A DNA stretch of 23,951 nucleotides, from assembly GCA_002083515.1 (NCBI GenBank), contig LWDN01000051.1, positions 3,464-27,414 of the forward strand, given 5' to 3'. The translations under genes were made by a program, and so were the position numbers. This document shows positions 8,889-15,765 of the stretch, in pieces. Numbering within the stretch: position 1 is the stretch's first letter; each line of letters opens with the position of its first letter. The notes under the pieces were generated by a model that was given only the letters and a program-made list of their open reading frames with translations, did not search any database and had not been told where the DNA came from. This DNA is from Proteobacteria bacterium HN_bin10. Lineage in GTDB: Bacteria > Pseudomonadota > Alphaproteobacteria > Caulobacterales > Aquidulcibacteraceae.

Positions 8889-9992
8889 ATGAGCGATTTC
8901 GATGCAATTGTGGTCGGCGCCGGCGCTGTCGGCTTGGCGTGCGGCTACCAATTGGCCAAGACCGGCGACAGCGTGCTGGTGCTGGAGAGCGCCAACCGCA
9001 TTGGCTCAGGCGTCTCTTCCCGAAACTCCGAAGTGGTGCACTCCGGGTTCTACTATCCGAGCGGCTCGCTCAAAGCGAAATTCTGCGTCGAAGGCCGGCG
9101 CGCGCTTTATCAGTTTTTGACTGAACATAACGTCGCCCACCAGAAGTGCGGCAAGCTCTTCGTCGCCACCGAAGAGAGCGAAATCCCGGCGATCGAGAAG
9201 TACTACAGGCAAGGCCAGATCAACGGTGTCGAGAACGCCCGTTGGATCAGCGGCGCCGAGGCGCGATTGCTAGAGCCGCAGCTGCGTTGCGTGCGGGCGG
9301 TCGAGTATCAAGAAAGCGGCGTCATGGACGCGCACGGCTACATGGACGCGCTCGAAGGCGAGATCGAAGCGCTAGGTGGATCGGTAGTGGTGAATTCGCC
9401 TTTCCTCGGCGCGACCCCGAGCGCGGAGGGTTACGATGTTCGCGTCGGCGGCGAGAGCCCGATGACGGTCACGGCCAAGAAACTCGTGATCTCGGCGGGC
9501 CTCAGCGCGCAGAAGTGCGCGGACGCCATCGAGGGATTCCCGAAAGAGCGCATTCCGAAGCAATATCTGGCGAAGGGAAACTACTTCACCGTCAGCATGA
9601 GGGCGCCGTTCGCGCGCCTCATCTATCCGCCCCCCGTACCCGGCGCGCTCGGCACCCACTATCGCCGCGATCTCGGCGGCGCCGCCCGCTTCGGTCCCGA
9701 CATCGAGTGGATCACCGAGGAAAACTACGTCGTCGATCCCAAGCGCGCTGACGAATTCTACGAAGCCATCCGCAAATTCTGGCCGGGCTTGCCCGACGGC
9801 GCGCTCACCGCCGACTACGCCGGCATCCGCCCCAAAATCCACGCCCAGCACGAGCCGCAGCCCGACTTCGTGCTCGACAGCCCAGAGCATCACGGCATGG
9901 ACGGCCTCATGTGCCTCTTCGGCATCGAAAGCCCGGGACTCACGAGTTCACTGGCAATCGGGGCAGAGGTGGTGCGGCGACTGGCGGTTTGA
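8889..9992 (+). CDS. FAD-dependent oxidoreductase, L-2-hydroxyglutarate oxidase/dehydrogenase-like
   Basis: This 367-residue flavoprotein belongs to the D-amino-acid-oxidase-like (DAO) superfamily. The FAD-binding Rossmann motif GAGAVGLACGYQLA is at residues 10-23, followed by VLVLES, the usual ribose-binding acidic end of strand two. The stretch SRNSEVVHSGFYYPSGSLKA is typical of the LhgO/L-2-hydroxyglutarate dehydrogenase group, which oxidises L-2-hydroxyglutarate to 2-oxoglutarate and passes electrons to the membrane quinone pool. The C-terminal FGIESPGLTSSLAIG is the expected closing FAD contact. Exact substrate specificity is inferred. It is divergent from the histidine kinase, with 108 bases between them. 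The -35 of the ffh promoter overlaps its stop codon. Confidence 0.88.
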   Translation: MSDFDAIVVGAGAVGLACGYQLAKTGDSVLVLESANRIGSGVSSRNSEVVHSGFYYPSGSLKAKFCVEGRRALYQFLTEHNVAHQKCGKLFVATEESEIPAIEKYYRQGQINGVENARWISGAEARLLEPQLRCVRAVEYQESGVMDAHGYMDALEGEIEALGGSVVVNSPFLGATPSAEGYDVRVGGESPMTVTAKKLVISAGLSAQKCADAIEGFPKERIPKQYLAKGNYFTVSMRAPFARLIYPPPVPGALGTHYRRDLGGAARFGPDIEWITEENYVVDPKRADEFYEAIRKFWPGLPDGALTADYAGIRPKIHAQHEPQPDFVLDSPEHHGMDGLMCLFGIESPGLTSSLAIGAEVVRRLAV

Positions 9993-10017
9993 CGCCTACC
10001 CACGCGGCCGCTACAAG
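9989..10017 (+). promoter_or_regulatory. Promoter of the ffh-rpsP-rimM-trmD-rplS operon
   Basis: TTGACGC (9989-9995), 14 bases, then GCTACAAG (10010-10017) matches the Caulobacter housekeeping consensus TTGACGS-N10-14-GCTANAWC at 14 of 15 positions. The -35 overlaps the stop codon of the oxidoreductase gene. Transcription should begin near 10023, giving ffh a leader of about 160 bases. This is a consensus match, not a measured start. Confidence 0.65.
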
Positions 10018-10022
10018 CCCGC

Positions 10023-10183
10023 GCATGCGCCAGCTTTGAGCTGCGCTTTGACCGGCACACGACCCATATCTGGGTCCGGAGGCTGGCGAGGCACCCCGCC
10101 CGACGTGATCGTCCGGCGGGGTAAAACTGCTTTTGGCCCCCCGATTTCCTATGGAAATCGGGAAACGCATGACCGGAGATATG
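10023..10183 (+). promoter_or_regulatory. Structured 5' leader of ffh with three hairpins
   Basis: The leader holds three inverted repeats. GACCCA/TGGGTC (10061-10076) is a six-pair stem with a four-base loop. At 10093-10122, 13-base arms pair with one mismatch around the loop TGAT. At 10140-10162, CCCGATTTCC/GGAAATCGGG is a perfect ten-pair stem with a three-base loop, ending 21 bases before the ATG and 12 before its GGAG site. None is followed by a T-run, so they look like leader structure rather than a terminator. I recall an alphaproteobacterial ffh-linked RNA family in Rfam but cannot verify a match. The conserved SRP RNA tetraloop core is not present. Confidence 0.55.
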
Positions 10184-11656
10184 ATGTTTGAGGCCCTGAC
10201 AGACCGCCTATCCGGCGTCTTCGACAAGCTCACCGGGCGCGGCGCGCTCAGTGAGGCCGATGTCGAAACGGCCCTGCGCGAAGTGCGCGTGGCCCTGCTG
10301 GAGGCCGATGTCGCGCTGCCCGTCGTCAAGGACTTCATCGCCAAGGTGAAGGCCGAGGCGGTGGGCGAAGCCGTCATCAAGGCGGTGAAGCCAGGCCAGC
10401 AGGTCATCAAGATCGTGCATGACGCGCTGGTCGAAACCCTCGGCGGCGACGCTCCGCCCGAAGGCCTGCGCGTCCACGGCGAACCGCCGAACGTCATCAT
10501 GATGGCCGGCCTGCAAGGCTCAGGCAAAACCACCACCACCGCTAAGCTCGCGCTGCGTCTCTCCAAGACCGACAAGAAGCGCGTGCTGATGGCGTCGTTG
10601 GACACGCGCCGACCGGCCGCCATGGAGCAACTCGCGACGCTCGGCAAGACCATCGGCGTCGACGTGCTGGCGATCGTGCCCGGTCAAAGCCCGCAAGACA
10701 TCGCCAAGCGCGCGCTCGCCCAAGCTCGCGTCGCCGGTCACGACGTGCTCATCCTCGACACCGCGGGCCGCACGACCATCGATGAAGAGCTGATGTCGGA
10801 GGCTTCCTCGATCGCCCAGATCGCGAAGCCCGGCGAAATCCTGCTCGTCGCCGATAGTCTGACCGGTCAGGATGCGGTCGAAACCGCGCGGCGCTTCCAC
10901 GAACGCCTGCCGCTCACTGGTCTTGTGCTTACGCGCGCCGATGGCGACGGACGGGGCGGCGCAGCGCTCTCGATGCGCGCCGTCACCGGCCTGCCGATCA
11001 AGTTTCTGGGCGCGGGCGAGCGGACGGACGCGCTCGAACTGTTCGACGCGCGCCGGATAGCTGGGCGCATTCTCGGCCAGGGCGACATTGTCGGCCTCGT
11101 CGAGAAGGCGGTCGAACAGGTTGATCGCGCCGAAGCCGAGAAGATGGCGGCGAAACTCGCCAAGGGCCGCCTCGACTTTGACGATCTGGAGAAGCAGCTG
11201 CAGCAAGTCCTGCAGATCGGCGGCCTCAAGGGCGTCATGGGGATGCTGCCAGGCGTCCAGAAAATGAAAAACCAGATCGCCGAGTCTCAGCTCGACGACC
11301 GCCAGGTCCACCGCCAGATCGGCATCATCAGGTCGATGACCCGGCAAGAGCGGCAGAAGCCCGACCTGATTAACGGCCGCCGCCGCGCCCGTATCGCTAA
11401 GGGCGCCGGCGTCGAGGTCATGGAGGTCAACCGCCTCCTCAAGATGCATCGCAACATGGCCGACATGGCGAAAGCCATGGGCAAAGGCAAAATGCCGTTC
11501 GGCATGCCGGGCGGTGGTTTCGGGGGCGGCGGCATGCCCAATCCCGAGGCGCTGAAGCGGCTTGGCGCCGGCATGGCGCCGCCTGCCCTTAACCCTAACC
11601 CAACCCCAGGACTTCCCGGTCTGCCGGGTCTTCCCGGAAGCAACAAAAAAAGCTAA
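10184..11656 (+). CDS. ffh: Signal recognition particle protein Ffh (SRP54)
   Basis: Ffh is the GTPase that binds signal sequences of inner-membrane proteins together with 4.5S RNA and docks to FtsY, also encoded in this window. The start is placed at the ATG giving MFEALTDRL, the standard family start, with GGAG five bases upstream; this gives 490 residues. The N domain (1-85) is followed by the G domain: P-loop GLQGSGKTTTT at about 109-119, DTRRPAA, DTAGRT and a G4 motif TRADGDGRGG, where TKxD is usual. The M domain carries the RNA-binding GRRRARIAKGAG segment. The tail is Met/Gly-rich and ends with three PGL repeats (PGLPGLPGLPG). It is first in the operon, 23 bases before rpsP. Confidence 0.97.
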   Translation: MFEALTDRLSGVFDKLTGRGALSEADVETALREVRVALLEADVALPVVKDFIAKVKAEAVGEAVIKAVKPGQQVIKIVHDALVETLGGDAPPEGLRVHGEPPNVIMMAGLQGSGKTTTTAKLALRLSKTDKKRVLMASLDTRRPAAMEQLATLGKTIGVDVLAIVPGQSPQDIAKRALAQARVAGHDVLILDTAGRTTIDEELMSEASSIAQIAKPGEILLVADSLTGQDAVETARRFHERLPLTGLVLTRADGDGRGGAALSMRAVTGLPIKFLGAGERTDALELFDARRIAGRILGQGDIVGLVEKAVEQVDRAEAEKMAAKLAKGRLDFDDLEKQLQQVLQIGGLKGVMGMLPGVQKMKNQIAESQLDDRQVHRQIGIIRSMTRQERQKPDLINGRRRARIAKGAGVEVMEVNRLLKMHRNMADMAKAMGKGKMPFGMPGGGFGGGGMPNPEALKRLGAGMAPPALNPNPTPGLPGLPGLPGSNKKS

Positions 11657-11679
11657 GAGTTCAAAGGAGAAGCTTATAA

Positions 11680-12045
11680 ATGTCCCTAAAAATTCGTCTC
11701 GCTCGCGGCGGCGCCAAGAAGCGTCCGTACTACTCAATTGTTGTGGCCGACAGCCGCAGCCCGCGCGACGGGCGTTTCATTGAGAAAGTCGGGACCTACA
11801 ACCCTATCTTGAAATCCGACGACCCGAACCGGGTCCTGCTGAAGTTGGATCGGATTCAAGACTGGATGAAAAAGGGCGCCCTGCCGACCGACCGCGTTGC
11901 GCGGTTCCTGGATCAGGCCGGCGTGATGAAGCGCGAAAGCCGCAACAACCCAGAAAAAGCTAAGCCCGGCAAGAAGATGACCGAGCGCGCCGAAGCCCTG
12001 GCCGCCAAGTCAGCCGCCCCTGCCGAGGCCGCAACGGAGGCATAA
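11680..12045 (+). CDS. rpsP: 30S ribosomal protein S16
   Basis: S16 is a small-subunit assembly protein. The conserved N-terminal block (MSLKIRLARGGAKKRPYYSI, then VVADSRSPRDGRFIEKVG) is unmistakable. The core ends near residue 85. A tail of about 35 residues rich in Lys, Ala and Glu follows (KPGKKMTERAEAL, then AAKSAAPAEAATEA). Such tails occur in alphaproteobacterial S16. AGGAG lies ten bases before the ATG. It sits 23 bases after ffh and nine before the GTG of the extended rimM, in the classic ffh-rpsP-rimM order. Confidence 0.98.
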   Translation: MSLKIRLARGGAKKRPYYSIVVADSRSPRDGRFIEKVGTYNPILKSDDPNRVLLKLDRIQDWMKKGALPTDRVARFLDQAGVMKRESRNNPEKAKPGKKMTERAEALAAKSAAPAEAATEA

Positions 12046-12054
12046 GAGAGACCC

Positions 12055-13323
12055 GTGGCCGAGAAGAAGTCCGCCCTGAGCAAACCGAAGGCCGCCGCCA
12101 AGGCTGCTCCGGCCGCCGCCAAGAAGGCGGCGACCGCACCGCGCCGCAGCGACCCCGCGCCCAAGAAGACCGCCGCGCCGGCGCCGAAGCCTGCGAGCAA
12201 GCCTGAGCCGAAGGCGGCGCCAAAAGTAGTCGCCAAAGCTCCGCCGCCAGCCAAAGTCGCCGCCAAGCCCGCGCCGAAGCCGGCGGCGAAGAGCGCAGCC
12301 AAACCGGAAAAAAAGCCAGCGGTCGCGCCGGCCCCCAAGGTCTCGACCAAACCCGAGCTCAAGGCAAAATCGCCGCAGCCTGCGAAGCCCCCAAAGGCTG
12401 AAAAGCCAGCAAAAGCCGAACCCGAAGCGAAGAAGTCCATCCAACCGCCCAAGCTGGGTCCGACTCCGAAGACCGCAAAGTCTGACGCGAAGCCGGCCAA
12501 ACCTGCAGCCGCGCCGCCCAAGCCTGCTCCGGTTAAGGCTGAGAAGCCGCCCAAACCGGAAAAGCCGCCAAAGCCTCCGAAAGCGCCCAAGCCGCCGAAG
12601 TTGGCCCCCGTCGCAGCCGCCCTGGCCAAGCCGATGCCAGCCAAACCGATGGCCGTCGCCGCCGGCCGCGCGCAACCGGTGACCAGGGCGCCCATTCCAC
12701 TGCCCGTGCGCGCTGCGCCTAAACCGCTTGCGGCGCCGAAACCGGTCAACGAGCCGGAAGTCGTCGGCGACCTCAAGGAAGTGCCGGCATTCAAGGCCAA
12801 AGCCGCGGGGAGCAAAGGCATGGTTCTGGTCGGCGCCGTCGGCGGGGCCTTTGGGGTCAAGGGCGAAGTTCGCCTGCGCGCCTTCACTGAGCGCAAGGAC
12901 GGCGTGATCGCCTACGGACCGCTCTACGATGAGAGCGGCAAGCCGCTGCTCAAGCCCAAGAGCTGGCGCGAATTGAAGGACGGCGTCGCTGTCGTTGCGC
13001 CCGAAGTGAAAACCAAAGAGCAGGCCGACAAGCTCCGCGGCGTGAAACTCTATGTGCCGCGCGCCAACCTGCCCGCAACCGCGAAAGACGAATACTATGT
13101 CGTCGATCTTCTGGGTTCCCGCGCCGAGGCGGTCGACGGAACGATCCTAGGGGACATCGTCGCGGTTTGGAATTTTGGGGCTGGCGACATCCTCGAATAC
13201 AAGCCGCCGAACGGCGGCCCGAATGTTCGAGTGACGTTTACAAAGGAAGCGGTTCCCCACGTCGATCTCGCCGCCAAGCGCGTGGTGCTCGATCCGCCGG
13301 CGCCGGAGCCGATTGAGAAGTGA
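12055..13323 (+). CDS. rimM: Ribosome maturation factor RimM with long Ala/Lys/Pro N-terminal extension
   Basis: RimM helps mature the 30S head and binds S19. The family domain is the last 167 residues. It begins near residue 256 at GMVLVGAVGGAFGVKGEVRL, and the PRC-barrel half follows from about residue 340 (DEYYVVDLLGSRAEAVDGT, then GDILEY). That is a full normal RimM. The preceding 255 codons are open and in frame and encode almost only Ala, Lys and Pro with no predicted fold, similar to histone H1-like tails. Translation may begin at the GTG (12055, weak GAGAG site) or at the ATG at 12820, which lacks a clear ribosome-binding site. An extension made as protein is more likely, because otherwise 765 bases in the middle of the operon would be untranslated yet stop-free in this frame. 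Its function is unknown. Confidence 0.9.
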   Translation: MAEKKSALSKPKAAAKAAPAAAKKAATAPRRSDPAPKKTAAPAPKPASKPEPKAAPKVVAKAPPPAKVAAKPAPKPAAKSAAKPEKKPAVAPAPKVSTKPELKAKSPQPAKPPKAEKPAKAEPEAKKSIQPPKLGPTPKTAKSDAKPAKPAAAPPKPAPVKAEKPPKPEKPPKPPKAPKPPKLAPVAAALAKPMPAKPMAVAAGRAQPVTRAPIPLPVRAAPKPLAAPKPVNEPEVVGDLKEVPAFKAKAAGSKGMVLVGAVGGAFGVKGEVRLRAFTERKDGVIAYGPLYDESGKPLLKPKSWRELKDGVAVVAPEVKTKEQADKLRGVKLYVPRANLPATAKDEYYVVDLLGSRAEAVDGTILGDIVAVWNFGAGDILEYKPPNGGPNVRVTFTKEAVPHVDLAAKRVVLDPPAPEPIEK

Positions 13324-13331
13324 CTTGTTAA

Positions 13332-13354
13332 ACAGACTAGTCTGACTAGTCTGT
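13332..13354. promoter_or_regulatory. Palindromic operator of the toxin-antitoxin pair
   Basis: Eleven-base perfect inverted arms (ACAGACTAGTC / GACTAGTCTGT) are separated by one base. The same stretch is also two tandem copies of GACTAGTCT (13335-13343 and 13344-13352), each containing the ten-base palindrome AGACTAGTCT. It ends four bases before the antitoxin ATG. Paired palindromes at this place are typical operators for Phd-family antitoxin autorepression. A weak promoter TTGTTA-N16-TAGTCT (13325-13352) would start transcription close to the ATG, giving a leaderless message, which fits the absence of a ribosome-binding site. The palindrome is seen directly; its binding function is inferred. 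Confidence 0.7.
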
Positions 13355-13358
13355 TCGC

Positions 13359-13640
13359 ATGGCAACATGGCAACTCCAGACGGCGAAAGCCAAACTGAGC
13401 GAACTCCTCCGCGCCGTCCGCGATCAGGGGCCTCAAGTCATTTCAGTACGCGGAAAGGAAGAGTACGTCGTGATGGCTCGATCGGAGGCGGACCGGCGGT
13501 CAGCGCCAAAGACGTGGGACGAACTCTACTCAGCGGTTCAAGGCGCGGGTGATCAACTGTTGTTGCCGGCACGCGCAGTGGATTCCTTGCGCGAACTCCA
13601 ACTCGCGGAGGACTTCGCCGAGTGGGACCCGGAGACCTAA
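13359..13640 (+). CDS. Type II antitoxin, Phd/YefM family
   Basis: This 93-residue protein has the Phd/YefM N-terminal fold: MATWQLQTAKAKLSELLRAV, then GPQVISVRGKEEYVVMAR, ending around residue 47. This region dimerises and binds DNA. The C-terminal half (LLPARAVDSLRELQL, then DFAEWDPET) is the part expected to wrap the toxin. The gene starts four bases after a palindromic operator with no ribosome-binding site, and its TAA is immediately followed by the toxin's GTG. It lies inside the rimM-trmD interval of the translation operon, where such a pair is not normally found. The family call is strong; pairing with the toxin follows from the arrangement. Confidence 0.92.
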   Translation: MATWQLQTAKAKLSELLRAVRDQGPQVISVRGKEEYVVMARSEADRRSAPKTWDELYSAVQGAGDQLLLPARAVDSLRELQLAEDFAEWDPET

Positions 13641-14048
13641 GTGTTCATATTGGACACCATGGTCGTTTCCGAGCGGACAAAGAGTCGACCGGACGCAAGA
13701 GTTCGCGCATGGCTGAACACGATCGACCCCAACACTCAGTTCATTAGCGCTATCTCCATTGGCGAAATCCGATTTGGCGTCGAGCGGTTGAGCCACAGCC
13801 CCGCCAAACAGCGGCTTCAGATCTGGCTCGATGATTTGAAGTCCATGTTCGCGGGTCGAGTTCTGACGGTTGACCTCGCGGTCTGCGAACGCTGGGGTCA
13901 TTTGCGCGCCCGCTTGGGGCGCTCACTCTCAGTGTCAGATGCCCTGATTGGCGCAACAGCGCTCGTGCATGGGCTAGCTGTAGCCACGCGCAATGAACAA
14001 GACTTCGCTGATTTTGGCCTTCGTGTGGTCAACCCCTGGGCGCCATGA
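13641..14048 (+). CDS. Type II toxin, PIN-domain ribonuclease (VapC/FitB-like)
   Basis: PIN toxins of this class are magnesium-dependent ribonucleases, often cutting tRNA or rRNA. At 135 residues the length is standard. The acidic active site is visible: Asp5 in FILDTMVVSE, Glu42 in ISIGEIRFG, Asp100 in SVSDALIGA and Asp121 in TRNEQDF. The FitB-type pattern WL...ISAISIGEIRFGVERL is present. One oddity is DTM where DTN is usual; that Asn is commonly conserved, so activity may be altered. The start is GTG, directly abutting the antitoxin stop. The stop overlaps the trmD ATG by four bases (ATGA), so ribosomes finishing the toxin can restart on trmD. Confidence 0.92.
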   Translation: MFILDTMVVSERTKSRPDARVRAWLNTIDPNTQFISAISIGEIRFGVERLSHSPAKQRLQIWLDDLKSMFAGRVLTVDLAVCERWGHLRARLGRSLSVSDALIGATALVHGLAVATRNEQDFADFGLRVVNPWAP

Positions 14049-14734
14049 GTTTCGCCGCATCCGTCATCACCCTATTTCCGGAAGCGTTTCCGGGCGTGCT
14101 CGGCGTTTCGCTGATTGGCAAAGCGCTGCGCGATGGATTGTGGTCGCTTGAAACCGTGCAGCTCAGAGATTTCGGTCTCGGCCCGCACAGACAAGTTGAC
14201 GACACACCCGCGGGCGGCGGCGCTGGCATGGTGATCCGCGCCGATGTTGCAGCGGCGGCGATCGACAGCATCGATCGCAACGACCGCCCGCTCATCTACC
14301 TGTCGCCGCGCGGCAAACAGTTGAGCCAAGCCATGGTCCAGGAATGGGCCGCGGGACCAGGGGTGATCCTCTTCTGCGGCCGTTTCGAAGGCCTGGACGA
14401 GCGCGTCATCGAAGCGCGCGGCATGCAGGAAGTTGCGGTTGGCGATGCGGTTTTGGCGGGCGGCGAAGCCGCGGCAATGGTCCTATTGGAAGCTTGTGTT
14501 CGCCTCATTCCCGGCGTTCTAGGCAATGAGACCTCTGCGCACGAAGAAAGCTTCAGCGAGGGGCTTCTCGAGCACCCCCACTACACGCGGCCGCGAGAGT
14601 GGGAAGGTCGCGCGATACCGGACGTACTGTTAGGCGGCGATCACGCGAAGATCGCAGCCTGGCGCAAGGCAGAGCGGGAACGCCTCACCGCCCAAAGACG
14701 GCCCGATTTGAAGCGCACCGGCAAGGACCAATGA
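14045..14734 (+). CDS. trmD: tRNA (guanine-37 N1)-methyltransferase TrmD
   Basis: TrmD methylates G37 next to the anticodon using S-adenosylmethionine and prevents +1 frameshifting; it is usually essential. The 229 residues show the SPOUT knot enzyme motifs: LFPEAFPGVL at the start, DDTPAGGGAGMV, YLSPRGK, FCGRFEGLDERV (residues 110-121) and PHYTRP. Two positions differ from Escherichia coli: the GDYVL motif reads GDAVL, and the catalytic Asp169 position is Glu168 (HEESF). I do not know how common these are in relatives. Its ATG overlaps the toxin stop, with no ribosome-binding site of its own visible apart from coding sequence. Its stop overlaps the next ATG by four bases. Confidence 0.97.
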   Translation: MSFAASVITLFPEAFPGVLGVSLIGKALRDGLWSLETVQLRDFGLGPHRQVDDTPAGGGAGMVIRADVAAAAIDSIDRNDRPLIYLSPRGKQLSQAMVQEWAAGPGVILFCGRFEGLDERVIEARGMQEVAVGDAVLAGGEAAAMVLLEACVRLIPGVLGNETSAHEESFSEGLLEHPHYTRPREWEGRAIPDVLLGGDHAKIAAWRKAERERLTAQRRPDLKRTGKDQ

Positions 14735-15246
14735 TCCGCGCCGCACTTGCCGCCCTCCTATGCCTAGCCGTTGCACCGGCCGCGGCGCAGACGGCCTCCG
14801 CAACGCCCGAAGTCACGCGTGCAAGCAACGCCATCGGCGCGCTGTGGCGGCCCATCGAAGGCCCGATCACGGCTGAGTCCGTTCGCGCGGCTTGTGCGGG
14901 TGCGTCCGAAGAACTCCAGGCGCTCGACGCGGCGATGCCGAGCGAACTCACGCCAGAGTCAGCGGCACGGGTGCGCGGACTCCGTGGCCTTCACGTGATC
15001 CCTGTCGCGGAGAGGCCGGGCGCGGCCTACTTCTTCCCGCCCTTAGGCATGACGTGGTTCACGCCAGGCCTCGGCGCTTTCTCCGTCATCAACGAGGCTG
15101 AAGGATTCATTGGCATTCGCGACGCCGGGGGACAGGAACTTGCCTTCCAACTGGGTCGAGCTGGGACCCACCCAATGCTCCGCATCCGCAAACCGGACCA
15201 GAGCATTGTCACCCTTGCGGGCTGCCAGCCGATCGCCCCGCTCTAG
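14731..15246 (+). CDS. Periplasmic protein of unknown function in the translation operon
   Basis: This 171-residue protein starts with a Sec signal peptide (MIRAALAALLCLAVAPAAAQ), probably cleaved after an Ala near residue 19-20. The mature part of about 150 residues has two cysteines (ACAGAS and GCQPIAP) that could form a disulfide, and a run of hydrophobic/aromatic strands (AYFFPPLGMTWFTPG). I recognise no named family. The ATG overlaps the trmD TGA (ATGA), so it is translationally coupled to trmD. Its presence between trmD and rplS is unusual for this operon, because the other gene products act in the cytoplasm. Confidence 0.83.
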   Translation: MIRAALAALLCLAVAPAAAQTASATPEVTRASNAIGALWRPIEGPITAESVRAACAGASEELQALDAAMPSELTPESAARVRGLRGLHVIPVAERPGAAYFFPPLGMTWFTPGLGAFSVINEAEGFIGIRDAGGQELAFQLGRAGTHPMLRIRKPDQSIVTLAGCQPIAPL

Positions 15247-15268
15247 GCCGGCGTAGCCGCCTACCCCC

Positions 15269-15297
15269 TCGACACGGCGCCAAGCTTCCCCTATACG
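15269..15297 (+). promoter_or_regulatory. Possible internal promoter for rplS
   Basis: TCGACA (15269-15274), 17 bases, TATACG (15292-15297) resembles a housekeeping promoter (5 of 6 and 4 of 6 matches to TTGACA and TATAAT). It lies in the 111-base gap between the periplasmic gene and rplS and would give L19 its own transcript. A GGAGGAGG stretch further on (about 15317) is too far from the rplS start to be its ribosome-binding site. Confidence 0.4.
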
Positions 15298-15357
15298 CCC
15301 CGCTTTCCGGTTTTCTGGAGGAGGGCGCGGGCCGACCCGACGCCCCCTGGTGCGTTG

Positions 15358-15765
15358 ATGAACCTGATCGATACGCTTGAAAAAGAAGAAATCGCCCGCA
15401 TTACCAAGGGCAAGACCGTCCCCTCGTTCGATCCGGGCGACACGCTGCGCGTGAACGTGAAGATCAAGGAAGGCGATCGCGAGCGTGTGCAGGCTTACGA
15501 GGGCATCTGCATCGCCCGTGCTGGCGCTGGACTCAACGCCAATTTCACCGTCCGCAAGATCAGCTTTGGCGAGGGCGTGGAGCGGGTGTTCCCGTTGTTC
15601 TCGCCGACTGTGGATTCCATTGAAGTGGTGCGCCGCGGCAAAGTCCGTCGGGCCAAGCTCTATTATCTACGTGATCGCCGCGGCAAGTCCGCGCGCATCT
15701 CCGAACGCAGCGGCGGCGCCCGCGAGGACGATTTCGTCGGCGAGGCCAACGACGCTGCTGAATAA
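15358..15765 (+). CDS. rplS: 50S ribosomal protein L19
   Basis: L19 sits at the interface of the ribosomal subunits. The 135 residues show the family blocks SFDPGDTLRVNVKIKEGDRE, VQAYEGICIARAGAG, TVRKISFGEGVERVFPLFSP and RRGKVRRAKLYYLRDRRGK. The start is the ATG giving MNLIDTLEKEEI; a TTG one codon earlier is possible. No good ribosome-binding site is seen. The C-terminal 20 residues are acidic and variable. It is the last gene of the ffh operon: a strong terminator hairpin begins 34 bases after its stop. Confidence 0.97.
   Translation: MNLIDTLEKEEIARITKGKTVPSFDPGDTLRVNVKIKEGDRERVQAYEGICIARAGAGLNANFTVRKISFGEGVERVFPLFSPTVDSIEVVRRGKVRRAKLYYLRDRRGKSARISERSGGAREDDFVGEANDAAE

Noticed and set aside
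10093..10122. 13-base hairpin as an intrinsic terminator for the oxidoreductase gene
   Set aside because: It is followed by TAAAACTGCTTTT-type sequence rather than a T-run, and it lies downstream of the likely ffh promoter, so terminating there would also stop ffh.
10023..10130. Possible 4.5S SRP RNA gene next to ffh
   Set aside because: TGGGTCCGGAGGCTGG looks superficially similar, but the conserved GGAAGGAAGCAGCC-type core is absent and the stems do not extend as in SRP RNA. It is kept only as a structured leader.
11913..12896. 327-codon minus-strand frame rich in Gly, Ala and Phe opposite the RimM extension
   Set aside because: The repeated Gly/Ala/Phe pattern is just the complement of Lys/Pro/Ala codons. 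The plus-strand frame continues into the RimM domain.
13641..14048. Toxin as a degraded pseudogene because of DTM instead of DTN
   Set aside because: All four acidic residues are present, the length is normal and the frame is intact, so it is treated as a functional candidate.
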